A DNA stretch of 64,000 nt from Pachyseris speciosa. Its lineage: Eukaryota; Cnidaria; Anthozoa; Scleractinia; Pachyseridae. Location of the stretch: positions 124,001 through 188,000 of the forward strand of contig JAEMWC010000358.1 in assembly GCA_016490735.1 (NCBI GenBank), in the 5' to 3' direction. A model generated the notes under the pieces. That model had not been told where the DNA came from. It worked only from the letters and a program-made list of their open reading frames with translations, and searched no databases. Positions 23,001 to 33,378 of the stretch are shown one piece after another. The translations under genes and the position numbers were made by a program. The stretch's first letter is position 1. Each line of letters begins with the position of its first letter.

Positions 23001-25385
23001 GATATGCCGAATGTGAGAAGTATTGAATATCGATCAATGAAAAACTTTGATGAACTAGCTTTTCTTTCGTCCTTAAGTGACATCCCATGGGACACTGCTT
23101 ACATCTTTGATGATGTGAATGATATTTGGTGCTACTGGGAAAGCCTTCTCAGGCAAGCTATTGATCATCATGCTCCACTCAAACGCGGGAATCTTAAAAG
23201 CAATCACTTGCCGTGGATCAACCGTGCTATTCAAAAACAAATGCGCATCAGGAATCTTTTGTATAAAGAATTCCGCCGAATTCCTACGAATGAAAACTGG
23301 AATAACTATCGATGTCAGCGAAACAAGGTCACAGCTCTGAAAAGACAATCAGTTAAATATTTCTGTTTTGATGCTACGTCTGTTTCTTCTAGATGCTCGC
23401 CTGGCTTATTCTGGAAAAAACTGAGACCGCTCCTACCAGATAGCAAGTCCAGTGTCAATACAAACTCAATTTGTTTACTTGAAAATGGCAGAATTGTCCC
23501 TGACACCAGTGCGTCTTTTAATGAATTCTTTACGTCTCCTACAATCAATGAGTCCGTCTTAGCCTTGTCCATGAACGAATTTTCTAGCCACGCCAGTGTT
23601 GTCAATATCGAGACGAAAGCACCCAAACTTAACTTTTACTTTCATCCAGTTAGTGTGGCCCGAGTTTCTAAAATCCTCTCTCATCTAAACATTGGGAAGT
23701 CAGCTGGTCCCGACGGCATATCACCCAAGCTACTTAAAATTGCCGCTCCAGTCATCGCAGGGCCTATGGCTAAACTCTTTAATTACTGTATTGACGTAGG
23801 TGAGTGGCCATGTCAATGGAAACTTAGTAACATCACCCCTGTTCATAAGAAAGACGACGAAAGATCTAACAAGAATTATCGCCCTATTAGTGTCTTGTCA
23901 GTAATACCCAAGGTGTTTGAGAAACTAAAATTTGATCAATTATACAGCGTATTCGCGCCTATCTTTTTTTTGGATAATATGTCAGGGTTCCTGCGTGGGC
24001 ATTCTTGCTGTTCCGCTTTATTAAAGCTAACTGATGATTGGCGCCAGTCTCTTGACAATAAAAAGGATGTTGCGGTGGTCGCTATTGACCTATCCAAAGC
24101 GTTTGATACCATTTGCCATAATTTATTGCTAGCAAAACTGAAAGCTTACGGCGTTCACGATTCTGCCATAAAACTGATTCAGTCATATCTGTCAGGCCGC
24201 TTTCAACGAGTAAAATGTTACGGGAAGGTGTCAGACTGGCTGCCTCTTCGCTGTGGGGTGCCGCAAGGGAGCCTTTTAGGTCCGCTTCTTTTCAATATCT
24301 TTGTTAATGATGCCAATTACTTAGCTGGATCTTCCCCCCTACGTTTGTATGCTGATGACACTACGCAATATATAGCCCATGAGAGCCCCTGTACACTCGA
24401 AACTACACTGAATCAAGACATAGAGAGATTAACCTGCTGGTTCACTGTAAATTACCTGTAAGTAAACACTACTAAATCTCAGGCATGTCACTGGGGAAAT
24501 CTCAGTACCCATACAATCTTTTTATTGGGGACAAGTCCATTGAAATTGAACGAACCCTCAAGATTCTTGGCGTTACACTGGATCGGGATTTGTCCTTCAA
24601 GGCCCACGTTGCAATCATGCTGAAGAAGGCGTATGCTAAGATAGCCGCACAACGGAGAATTAAGCGCTTAGTTCCTTCAGACGTAATGATTTCTCTTTAT
24701 AAAGCTTACGTATTGCCGCATTTAGAATACTGTTGCCCACTGCTTCTGGGCATATCTAAAGCCTTGAAAAATAACATGGAACGTACCAATCATTATACGA
24801 TCAAGACATTACTGAATCTTGGTCATTCGGCTACCTATAACTTTTGCCTAGCAATAGCGGCTATGGATACGCTTGAGCAAAGACGAATACTACTATCGCT
24901 TATTCTTTTTTTCAAGTGTTTTAAACTAGATGGCCCTATTATAGCTCTCAATTTTTTACACCTCGATTAACTAAATACAATTTACGAGGCAGTGGCTTAA
25001 ATGTTGTGCAGCTTCCATATATAACAGCCTTGTTATGTACAACTCCTATTTGTACATGATTGCACACTTATGGAATCGTTTACCAGATGTCGCCAAATCC
25101 TCGACCACTTTAGCACAATTTCGTGCTCGCCTGAAATGTGTTAAATTCAGAGGGTGCCAGTGTATGAACTGTATATAATCTTCTAATTTTACATTTTTAC
25201 ATTCTCTTGATGTACTTAATAGTTAGGTTTTTATATTGGTATGTGCATAATTCACAATTTACCTTGATTTGTAATTTTAGTTTGTCGAGCGTTTTTAACA
25301 TGAGCCTCTGGCTCGGAAGATTGTGCAAACACTTCCCACGTTCTTCGACATTAAATAAACTATTCTATTCTATTCCATTCTATTC
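23001..25385 (+). mobile_element. 5'-truncated L2/CR1-like LINE with 7-bp target duplication
   Basis: TAAGAAC flanks the copy (22994-23000 and 25386-25392). An open frame at 23004-24461 (485 codons) covers the linker after the endonuclease and the reverse transcriptase: KSAGPDGISPKLLK, NYRPISVLSVIPKVFEKL, VVAIDLSKAFDTI (catalytic Asp), CGVPQGSLLGPLLF and LYADDTTQY (YADD). A stop and frameshift near 24461-24490 separate it from the C-terminal part (24485-24970, ILGVTLDRDLSFKAHV). Remnants of the C-terminus (KYNLRGSGL, HLWNRLPDVAKSSTT) run to ~25178. The 3' tail is (TATTC)n. It is relatively young but inactive. Confidence 0.9.
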
Positions 25386-25392
25386 TAAGAAC

Positions 25393-25789
25393 AGCTGCAT
25401 GGAAACCCTGTTTTAATTAAGATAAGACGCGTCTTAACTAAGACGTGAACGCTCATTTTGTACCATTTATACACTTAGGACCTGTCCACTTAGAAGTGGG
25501 GGACCCCAGGAAGGTGAGATACCCCAGCTAGGTGGGGTTACCAATCTCTCCATACAATCTCTCTTTCTTTTTCGATCGCGTTCACATGTGAGGTGGGGTA
25601 CCTCACCGAGGCGGGCTGCCCGGTAATCCAGGGCTGGTAACCCACGTAGCTGGGTGAGTTTTCTCCATGTGAATGCTGGAGGTGAGGTGAAGTGATTTTC
25701 ATCCGGGCAATTGTCTCTGAATTCTTTGTTAATATACGTACTTAGCGACCACGCGATAGCATTTTAAACCTCACTCAAGTGCGCCGGGG
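25393..25789. other. Intergenic, with an imperfect inverted repeat
   Basis: 'gataccccagctaggtgggg' (~25520) and 'ggtaacccacgtagctgggt' (~25637) face each other, so 25485-25690 is probably a MITE remnant. No gene seen. Confidence 0.4.
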
Positions 25790-26011
25790 TTGCATGTGAA
25801 GGCCAGCTTTTTGACCAAGGTTAGGTATTTTCTCCCGTATAAATGGCCCTATTGCCTTTGCCAGTACCTGACAGCCTACAGAAAACGTTATAGTTGTGAG
25901 ACAGCACTTACGATGGTAATGGAATTATATACAAATGTACCACACATATATATATCACAGTTTCATGGCGGTTTACAATTCTTCCATAGGGTGAGATCGG
26001 ACGTCAGCCTG

Positions 26012-26012
<1 letters not shown>

Positions 26013-26101
<89 letters not shown>
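26013..26101. repeat. (TA)n microsatellite
   Basis: About 44 uninterrupted TA units inside the split LINE. The array is likely length-variable and collapse-prone in assembly. Confidence 0.95.
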
Positions 26102-26103
<2 letters not shown>

Positions 26104-26285
26104 GCTACAGGTTGGAAACTGGAGAGAAGTCATCCCCTGTTGTTGGCAGAACTTCGGGCTTATGTGTTTAACGAAAGTAGCATTAATCTTATGCAGGCAT
26201 ACTTTACGGATCGATACAATAGGTTCGGGTTGGAGACAACCAGCTCTTGGCATAAATTAAAACTAGGATGTTCTCAGGGATCCTC

Positions 26286-26843
26286 TATAGAGGGTTTTCA
26301 CGTGACGTCATAAAAAACGAAAGTAAACAGACTTTTGCATTTTTATCTTCATCAAGACATTTTAGAAATGTATCTGTTTGCATGCTTTCAGCTCAGTGGC
26401 TTCCTTTGTTTCGAAAATAGAGCAGTTTGAATTTTAGAGTTTTTCACAGTGCGTGACATAAAGATGTCTGCTCACAAGCATGTCACTTACATGAAAACAT
26501 CGATTCACCGTGTGTTTTTGACGTTTGAAAAGCCAACATGGTAAGAGCAGCGTCTACGTGAATTTTTGAAAGTTCAACAGAGAAAACAAAGCCTTTGTTT
26601 CAAGTCGTTTCCGGCCGCCATCTTGAGGGACGCCAAGATGGCGTTTCCATACAAAACACTATAAGTTTGACTGATACTTTTTGCCGAATAACTCGAGTAC
26701 GGGATATCACACCGCCCTGAGACTTTGGCATGTTGTTTATTTGTTACTCATCTATAATATTGCAATTTCTTGACTTTATCTATTGAATGGTTGATGATTT
26801 TATTTTTTTACTTGCGTGACTGAAATGCTCTATTGGACCGTTA
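26286..26843. mobile_element. ~555-bp TIR insertion inside the LINE RT
   Basis: The codons for S-S-I are interrupted at 'cctctat' and resume after 'ctctattgg', giving either a 6-bp duplication CTCTAT or a short palindromic TA-type site. The ends are inverted: 'agagggttttcacgtgac' on the left and 'gtgactgaaatgctct' on the right. The interior shares words with the direct repeats at 1.3-1.8 kb. No transposase frame. Confidence 0.7.
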
Positions 26844-27005
26844 TTTTGGAACCTGTTCAAGAATGACTTAACGTATTCAATAGATGCAAATTTGTGTATG
26901 TTCGCTGATGATCACCAATTCTACGAATCCGATAAGAATGCAACTTTAGTTGAGGACAAGTAACAAGTATGCGCGAGGGCGGTGACGGATTGATATGCCT
27001 CTAAT

Positions 27006-27452
27006 CAGGGGTACCCAACGACAAGTTTTGGTAGATATCTGTTCGGTGTAGGGTAATTCGCCTTGGGTTTTCGGCGTCGATTAAAGAATGCACTCGGATT
27101 TTCGTAACTAAAACGTGGCCTAAAAGATTCGCAATTGGGAAATCATAGCCCCTACGGTTTTCGGAAAGGTCATAATTGTTGTTTTTGGCAGTCAAAAACG
27201 TCAGCTACCATTTTCGGAAAGAAAATAGTTCCCTAGAAAGTTCGTGGAAAGTTCATTTCAGCTTGCATTTTCTCAAAGGAAGATTTTGTTCCCTAACATT
27301 TTCGGGCAATTAAAATTTCAGCTAGGGAATCCGAACAGAAGAACGTCTTCTAGCTAATGAAAACATCACTTTAAACAGACTTCAAACACCATAAGGTACT
27401 TAAAAATGCCTTTCTACAGCTTTTGGTTGATTTGGCTCGTTGGGTGCCCCTG
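27006..27452. mobile_element. 447-bp non-autonomous TIR element, copy 2
   Basis: Same length and near-identical sequence as 4884-5330. Flanked by the 6-bp duplication TCTAAT (27000-27005 and 27453-27458). Confidence 0.88.
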
Positions 27453-27708
27453 TCTAATTATCTCGGAACTTTAAAAGTATGCAAGGGGTAACACTAATCT
27501 GCGGAACTGCAGACCGCGGAACCTGCGGAACCTGCGGAACCGCCGGAACCTGCGGAACCTATATTTTTTGTAATAAAATTGAAAAAAAAAAATGAAAATA
27601 GTAATAATAAAAATGTCTACGAGTGGTTTAGTTCTTAAAAACAACAGAGAAAGAAAAAAAAAGAAAAGAAAAGAAAAATGAAAAGGGAGAAGGCAAACAA
27701 AAAAGATA

Positions 27709-27826
27709 GCGTACAACAAGGGGTATTTTTTGTCGGTCACCCATCTAAGTTCTAACCCGGCCGGATTGGGCTTAACTTCGGCGATAGGACGACGAGCACG
27801 CTTTCCTTGTGGTATCACACGCAGAC
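27709..27826 (-). ncRNA. 5S-rRNA-like sequence in the left arm
   Basis: Mirror copy of 28529-28646 on the minus strand. See that entry. Confidence 0.6.
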
Positions 27827-28000
27827 AATACAAAGTATAAATGGTTCGCGTAAGTTGAAAAAAGCGAAATGATAAGCGAGAAATTACTAGAAATTCTAAA
27901 ATTCACACAAACAAACATTAGCAACAAGTGTTCGGTTTAAGTTTCCGGTCAATTTCTTATTTCCGGTATCATAGTCACGTGGTACTGTAGTGCCACCAAA

Positions 28001-28154
28001 ATGGCCGAATGGCGCTTCTATCTCAATGCTGTGTAAGTACAACAGTCGTTTGCTGAGTTACATCGGTTGCATTTCACAAATAGACTGAATGCCTCTGACC
28101 TTGCTTGAAACAGGATGAAGAACTCCAAGCCTGAAGTGATTGATCTAACCAAAG
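28001..28154 (+). pseudogene. Apparent captured first two exons of a host gene
   Basis: Inside the loop of the long-TIR element. Exon 1 is 28001-28032: an ATG in good context ('gccaccaaaatgg') encoding MAEWRFYLNA and ending mid-codon at 'gtaagt'. Exon 2 is 28114-28154, after the acceptor 'cttgaaacag': it continues in frame (MKNSKPEVIDLTK) and ends at 'gtaggg'. Upstream is a CACGTG box at ~27976. No further exon joins before the right arm, so any product would be truncated. I do not recognise the parent protein. Confidence 0.45.
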
Positions 28155-28528
28155 GTAGGGAACTTGGACTTTGCTTCAAGTCACGCACATGGCATGTGAA
28201 TTGTTGACAGCATCTTCAGCTATTTATGTTCAAAAGTGATGTGGCAATGTCAAGCCTAGAGAAAATTAACAGGTTAGGAAAGACCTTTGATCAGTTTGAC
28301 CCCAGTATGTATGTGTAATCAGTTTTGGTTTCACCCTTGATGTGTTACCCTTGTTACTCGTACAAAGCCTGGATTTAAATCGTGTTGATTTATCTCCGTC
28401 TCAGTTTTCGACTACGATATGACTGACTTGTTGCTAATGTTTGTTTGTGTGAATTTTAGAATTTCTAGTAATTTCTCGCTTATCATTTCGCTTTTTTCAA
28501 CTTACGCGAACCATTTATACTTTGTATT

Positions 28529-28646
28529 GTCTGTGTGTGATACCACAAGGAAAGCGTGCTCGTCGTCCTATCGCCGAAGTTAAGCCCAATCCGGCCGGGT
28601 TAGAACTTAGATGGGTGACCGACAAAAAATACCCCTTGTTGTACGC
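28529..28646 (+). ncRNA. 5S-rRNA-like sequence in the right arm
   Basis: The 118-nt segment aligns over its whole length with eukaryotic 5S rRNA: 'ataccac' near the start, 'cgccgaagttaagccc' (box A region) and 'acttagatgggtgaccg' (box C region). The 3' part has degenerated ('acaaaaaatacccc'). Both copies point outward toward the element tips and run into T-rich tracts (here ~28678-28703) that could stop RNA polymerase III. More likely a 5S-derived piece (as in SINE3-type elements) than a working gene. Confidence 0.65.
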
Positions 28647-29029
28647 TATCTTTTTTGTTTGCCTTCTCCCTTTTCATTTTTCTTTTCTTTTTTTTTTTTT
28701 TCTTTCTCTGTTGTTTTTAAGAACTAAACCACTCGTAGACATTTTTATTATTACTATTTTCATTTTTTTTTCAATTTTATTACAAAAAATATAGGTTCCG
28801 CAGGTTCCGGCGGTTCCGCAGGTTCCGCAGGTTCCGCGGTCTGCAGTTCCGCAGATTAGTGTTACCCGTATGCAAGTATGATTATCAGATCTTATCAGTA
28901 GAACAGACAAGGGAGAGATGAATATTTCAGCATTGAGCCAGAACAAAATATCACACTGTTAGGTGTTACTATTGACAACAAATTAGTTTTCAGATGACAT
29001 CAGCATCGTCTGCAAAAACAGCAGCCACA

Positions 29030-30395
29030 AATAACGATGACACCCCCCAAAAGAATGTGGAACTACGTTTTCAGTATTCGTTTGGAAACCCAATGAAAGA
29101 AACGAACTCGCCACTGGTAAGCTTTGCAAACTGGAGCATCAAGCTACTGGTTTGAGCTTGAATTGGTTCCAATTTCAGTTATCCAGTGCTAAGAGTAAAC
29201 TTCACGGACTGCTACATTCGCTTCTTCCGCCTTCGTCTGTAGATTTAGTTTAACACGGTCCTCTTCTCTCCGTAACTAAGCGACACGCCGAATAAACAAC
29301 TCAACTGGACTTGCTTCAGTATCATCAGTAAACGTGGTGGTTTCAGTAAAACCACTATATCAGGACTACACTCACCCGCACAATCGTCTTTTATACCTGG
29401 CTACCACTCCATCAGGACTACATTCATCCGAACGGTCGTGCTTTATACGAAGGTACAACTGTATCAGCACGTAGGAATTAAACTGAAAAACTACGCAAAT
29501 GTCTCGTTCACCGTAACACTAACATCTCAGCACTAATGAAACAGCAAATACCACTTACCCGGGATGACTGGAATCCTAAGCGAGTACGAGTTGCCCTCAA
29601 ACGACTGCGATAATGTCTCGGCTCGCTAAAATATTCGCTTTGTGAACAATCAGGAGCGGATCTAGAATTTCTTAATGGGGGGCGGCTGATCAGCCAATCA
29701 GCCACCAAACTATACGTTAATTTATTTTAAGTTGTCCTACGTTTGTCCTAAAACATGGCGATTTAGGAAGGACGAATTGGAGACTGTAACACTGCAAACT
29801 CTTGAAACACCACAAAATAGAAGCTAATAGAAATATACCGATTCACCATGGCAAGTTTGTTATTAGTTCAAAAGCTGATAGCCTGAGGGAGACAAGGCTT
29901 CAATTCTAATTAGCTAGCAAAGCGAGGGCGTATTTTTAATTAGTACAGGTAATCGCATGATTTCAAACTGCACAATGTTGTTGCTTTTTCCAAATCTTAA
30001 TCCAGAGTATTCTTTGAACTTAGATGGATCTCTTTAATTACTCTTCTTCAAGTGGCTGTACCTTTTTTGTTATCTTCCAAAACCCGGCCAACATGTCAGT
30101 GTTTGAACGCATAAATTTGGTTTTCAGTGTAAATTATAATTGCACCGAAGAGTACTCTCAATATTTCCTAATTTCGTTGCCGAAGTTCTTGAATTTTAGC
30201 TTGATTCCTATTCGCTGCTCATTGGCAGTTAGCTTTGAGATGGTAGGTGGCTTACTCGGCAGAGAACTAAATGAACGTACTTTTTGAGTTTATTTTACTT
30301 AATCAAGAATTCATAGCCTAATAAGTGAGGGCTATGGCAAATTTTGCTTTAAAAACCCGATGTTGTTCTCATCTCGTGAAACCAATGCAACCAGA
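29030..30395. other. No gene recognised
   Basis: Follows the LINE relic. Frames at 29508-29708 and 30024-30287 have no recognisable domain. 'atcaggactaca' recurs at ~29360 and ~29410, a small local duplication. Confidence 0.35.
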
Positions 30396-30397
30396 GA

Positions 30398-31243
30398 GGG
30401 TTGTCCAATACACCCAATCTGAGTCGGATCGAGTCCGATCGGACTCACTGGAAATCAAGTTGCACCAAAGACAAACTAATGATACGAACCTACCTCTTTT
30501 TTTAAAGCAAGCGCCAGACCTTCCTCCTTCTTAAAAGCACACACGCGAAAATGACTGTGCGAGTCGGGTCAGCAAGAAAGGCTAACAGGGAGGGTAGAAA
30601 GTGCCGTCGGATCGACTCCGTCCGATCGAATCGAGTCGGTTCGTCAATCCGACTCGACCCATCTCTCCAAAAGTCGGTCCGTCTAACCGGAAGTCGGTTT
30701 GAGAGAGGCTTAGAAAGTCAGCAATAACGGCGATTGGGGACGGTAGAAAATGTTGGCGGATCGACTCCCTCCGATCGAATCGCGTCGGGTCGTCGATCCG
30801 ACTCGAGACGTCTCTCCAAAAGTCGGTCCGTCTTACCGGAAGTCGGTTTCCGAGACATTTATAAAAATTCACCAAGAAAGGTTAACAGGAAGGGTGGAAA
30901 ATGTTGGCGAATCGACTCCGTCCGATCAGAATCGAGTCGGGTCGTCAATCCGACCCGAACCGTCTCTCCAAAAGTCGGTCCGTCTTACCGGAAGTCGGTA
31001 TGTCCTCCCTATGCGTGTGTTATCTTTGTCACTTACGACCTGATTTCCGGTGACACAGATCGAGTTCGTAAAGACCGGTCGAGTCAATCCGACTCGGATA
31101 TTAGTTTGCAGGTCGCGCGTTTATTACTATGTGGGTCGCGCGTGCGTGCCTTAAGAACGAGGAAGGTTGTCTTTGGTGCGACCTGACTTACGGTTAGTCC
31201 GATCGGACACGATCCGACTCAGATTGGGTGTATTGGACGATTG
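30398..31243. mobile_element. Inverted-repeat element with three 150-bp tandem repeats
   Basis: The left end 'tccaatacacccaatctgag' plus 'tcggatcgagtccgatcgg' (30398-30443) is inverted at the right end (~31196-31243). Between them are three ~150-bp tandem units (core 'atcgactcc' at 30611, 30760 and 30911), each with 'aaaagtcggtccgtc' and 'accggaagtcggt'. The unit is dense in GTCGGATC words and their complements. No coding function recognised. Confidence 0.65.
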
Positions 31244-31519
31244 GATGTATTGGAGATGCATTGAGGGGTTCAGAAGAGCAGTTTTTGAAAAGAGTTGTCC
31301 AGCTAATTTGCATAAAATCTTTTCGCGTCTCAGGTGTAAAGTGGGAAAAACCACTGTACGATTGTCGGCAGCACTTCTCACCTTACAGAATGGTTGCGAC
31401 CGTTATAATCGTAGGATACGTTAATAAATTGCGTTTCCTTTCTTTATTACGTTCGCGAAGAATTTCAGTAAATTGTTTATCTCTCACAACGGCACAATAA
31501 TATCTAGGACGGGTAGGCT

Positions 31520-31640
31520 GAAAATTTGTAGGGCCCGGCCTGCGGGCCTATAGGCTCGCTACGTCCCTGTTTTCTTTTGTTTCATTTTTAGTTTTATTTT
31601 TCTTTGTACCTGAATAGTGTGAATAAAGGTTGTTGTTGTT
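31520..31640 (+). mobile_element. 3' end of a LINE
   Basis: A short fragment ends 'gtgaataaaggttgttgttg', the same tail style as the LINE ending at 22325. The rest of that element is missing here. Confidence 0.55.
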
Positions 31641-32228
31641 TTTCCTGTGGTGCTTTACAAGGTCAGGTTCTCACCTTTGAGTCTATGAATGACACCCTAA
31701 AGTGTGACCATTCAAATGAAAGCTACTGAGGAGTGCTTTCCTGTAGTGCTGTTTATTATGCTACAACGCAGTTCTAACTTTCCAGTCTGGGGATGAAATC
31801 CTTAGGAGTGACCATTCAAATGAAAGCTCATACTGAGCAGTACTTTCCAGTAGTGCTGTTAATTATGCTTTAACTCAGTTCTAACTTTTGAGTCTGTGGA
31901 TGAAATCCTAACTTGTGACCAATCAAATGAAAGCTACTGAGCAGTATACTTTCCCGTGGTGCTGTTTCTTATGCTGTACAAGGTGGTTCTAACTTTCCAG
32001 TCTGTGGATGAAATCCTTACGTGTGACGATTCAAATGCAAGTTACTAATGAAGTTGTACTTCCTTTGGTGGTGTATGTTATGCTCTACATGGTGGCTATA
32101 AATTTTGAGTCCGTCAGAAAAATCTTAAATTGGTACTTTACATAAATGAAGCGTTACTTCCTATGTGACTATTTACTAGGCTGTGCCAAATAAACCGGTT
32201 CAAACTTTTCGTTCTGAGATTATGAACT

Positions 32229-32296
32229 CGAGATTTCTATCGCGTGATAGCTGATGGGGGCACATCCCGAATCAGTTATCATGCATAGAAATCGAG
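32229..32296. repeat. 68-bp hairpin repeat
   Basis: 'gatttctatcgcgtgatag' plus 'ctgat' at 32229-32255 faces 'atcagttatcatgcatagaa' at 32270-32296. It forms the left part of the insertion in duplication block copy 2. Confidence 0.65.
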
Positions 32297-32703
32297 AGCG
32301 AATAATCTAATAGACCATTTTACAGTTCTTGGTAAAAGCGAAGCTGGGGTGATACAAACCTAACTACTTTTCTTAAGTAAATCATGTTTTTCTTATGCTA
32401 ACTAGTGTTTAATCAGCATAATTTCCATAAGAAAAGCAGGTAGGTCTGCATCATGACAAGGTCACCCCTAGCCTCGCATTCAATCAAAGGCCAGGGTACT
32501 GAGCAAAGAACTGTAAAATGGTCTGTTGTTTTAGTATAAATCTACTAGTCGTTCAAAGCGAAACAAGTAAATTATCTAAATCTTCCGGCCGCCATTTTGT
32601 TGACAATCGCTACTCACTATCTATCACAGAATAGATAGCGAGTAGCATAGCCAATCAGAGAACAACATTCGTCATAGAACGCTAGTAGGTTTATACTAAT
32701 AAC
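32297..32703. mobile_element. TIR element interrupted by a second MITE
   Basis: 'tagtataaatctactagtcg' (~32533) is inverted as 'acgctagtaggtttatacta' (~32679-32698). The window start (1-56) shows the same left end without the internal MITE, so the MITE at 32312 landed in an existing element. Exact outer ends are uncertain. Confidence 0.6.
32312..32524. mobile_element. ~212-bp fold-back MITE with perfect 19-bp ends
   Basis: The ends 'agaccattttacagttctt' and 'aagaactgtaaaatggtct' are perfect reverse complements. Pairing continues imperfectly almost to the middle ('gcgaagctggggtga' against 'tcacccctagcctcgc'; 'cttttcttaa' against 'ataagaaaag'). No coding sequence. Confidence 0.85.
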
Positions 32704-33114
32704 CAATATTTTCACTACTGTTTTCACTTCATTCACCAAAAGAAGAAGACTAGAAAAAATGTTGACTTCCTACCTTTAAAGACCTGCAAGACCTCTCTTT
32801 TTCTTCAACGTCGAATGTCCAGCCATGCCGTGTTTGCATTCATCGGTTCAAATACAAGCTACTTGAAGCTAGGCGCGAACAATTGTGAAGTCTGCCATAA
32901 TTTACATACATGTTAAATACGAATCGCACCAAAGAATACAAACTTACTGGAATTTTTTGTCCAGAAAAAAAAAAAAGATGTAAGAACGCATTTAGTTTTT
33001 ATCTCTGTTCGCCTTCTGTAACGTTCCTCGTGGTTGGATGGGACAGAAAAAGTTGAATAAATTAATACTAATCTGCAATTCAAACGTGTAATCTTCAGTT
33101 CTTTTTCTTTTAAG

Positions 33115-33378
33115 CCTGCACACGCAAAGAAACAGCTGAGCAAAATGCCTCGCGAGGCAATTAGCTCAGCCGTTTCGTCCCGTATGCGGCGAGGTTTTTG
33201 TGAGATTTTCGACGCGCGAGGATGCAAGGAAAATATCAAACATATTTGATATTAATCTTAAGGCCTCGCGAGGCGAATTTCTCACCAATATTTCGCCGTA
33301 GACAAAAGGAAACGGCTGAGCAATCTGCCTCGCGAGGCAATTTGCTCAGCTTTTTCCTCACATGTGCGGCGGCTTTAA
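33115..33378. mobile_element. ~260-bp insertion with GCCTCGCGAGGC palindromes
   Basis: Copies 1 and 3 read straight from 'cagttctttttctttt/c' into 'gcaaatttgtgcgca'; this copy has ~260 extra bases. It holds two ~45-bp palindromic units (around 33130-33175 and 33310-33352, core 'tgcctcgcgaggca' flanked by 'gctgagcaa') plus a third 'gcctcgcgaggc' near 33263. No TIR or duplication could be fixed with certainty. Confidence 0.6.

Larger units (their letters stand above)
27486..28867. mobile_element. 1382-bp long-TIR element with 9-bp duplication (Pack-MULE-like)
   Basis: GTATGCAAG flanks it exactly (27477-27485 and 28868-28876). The ends, starting 'gggtaacactaatctgcgg', are inverted copies for ~443 bases: left arm 27486-27929, right arm 28426-28867, nearly identical apart from homopolymer length. 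Each arm holds a GGAACC-type minisatellite near the tip, a polypyrimidine/polypurine run and a 5S-rRNA-like segment. The ~500-bp centre has no transposase but looks like the first two exons of a gene. Long TIRs, a 9-bp target duplication and captured gene sequence are the hallmarks of Mutator-like elements. The superfamily is inference because the transposase is absent. Confidence 0.85.
25790..29020 (+). mobile_element. Second LINE, split by four later insertions
   Basis: RT pieces appear in order on the plus strand. 25850-25930 reads YRKRYSCETALTMVMELY. 26105-26287 reads LLLAELRAYVFNESS..., YFTDRYNRFG and LGCSQGSS. 26843-26960 reads GPLFWNLFKNDL and then LCMFADDHQFY (catalytic FADD). 28915-28995 reads ITLLGVTIDNKLVF. 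The gaps are a TA microsatellite, a TIR insertion (26286-26843), the 447-bp element and the 1382-bp element. Taking these out brings the pieces into normal RT order. Dead copy; a jockey/CR1-type LINE by motif style. Confidence 0.8.

Noticed and set aside
25963..26253. Ile-Tyr repeat protein
   Set aside because: Produced by the TA microsatellite.
27471..28794. Two identical proteins (MYCL..VIPQGKRARRPIAEVK...)
   Set aside because: They are the same TIR arm read in opposite directions, through a 5S-like sequence and a T-run.
30573..31015. CRISPR-like array
   Set aside because: Three 150-bp tandem units without unique spacers, in a eukaryotic context inside an inverted-repeat element.
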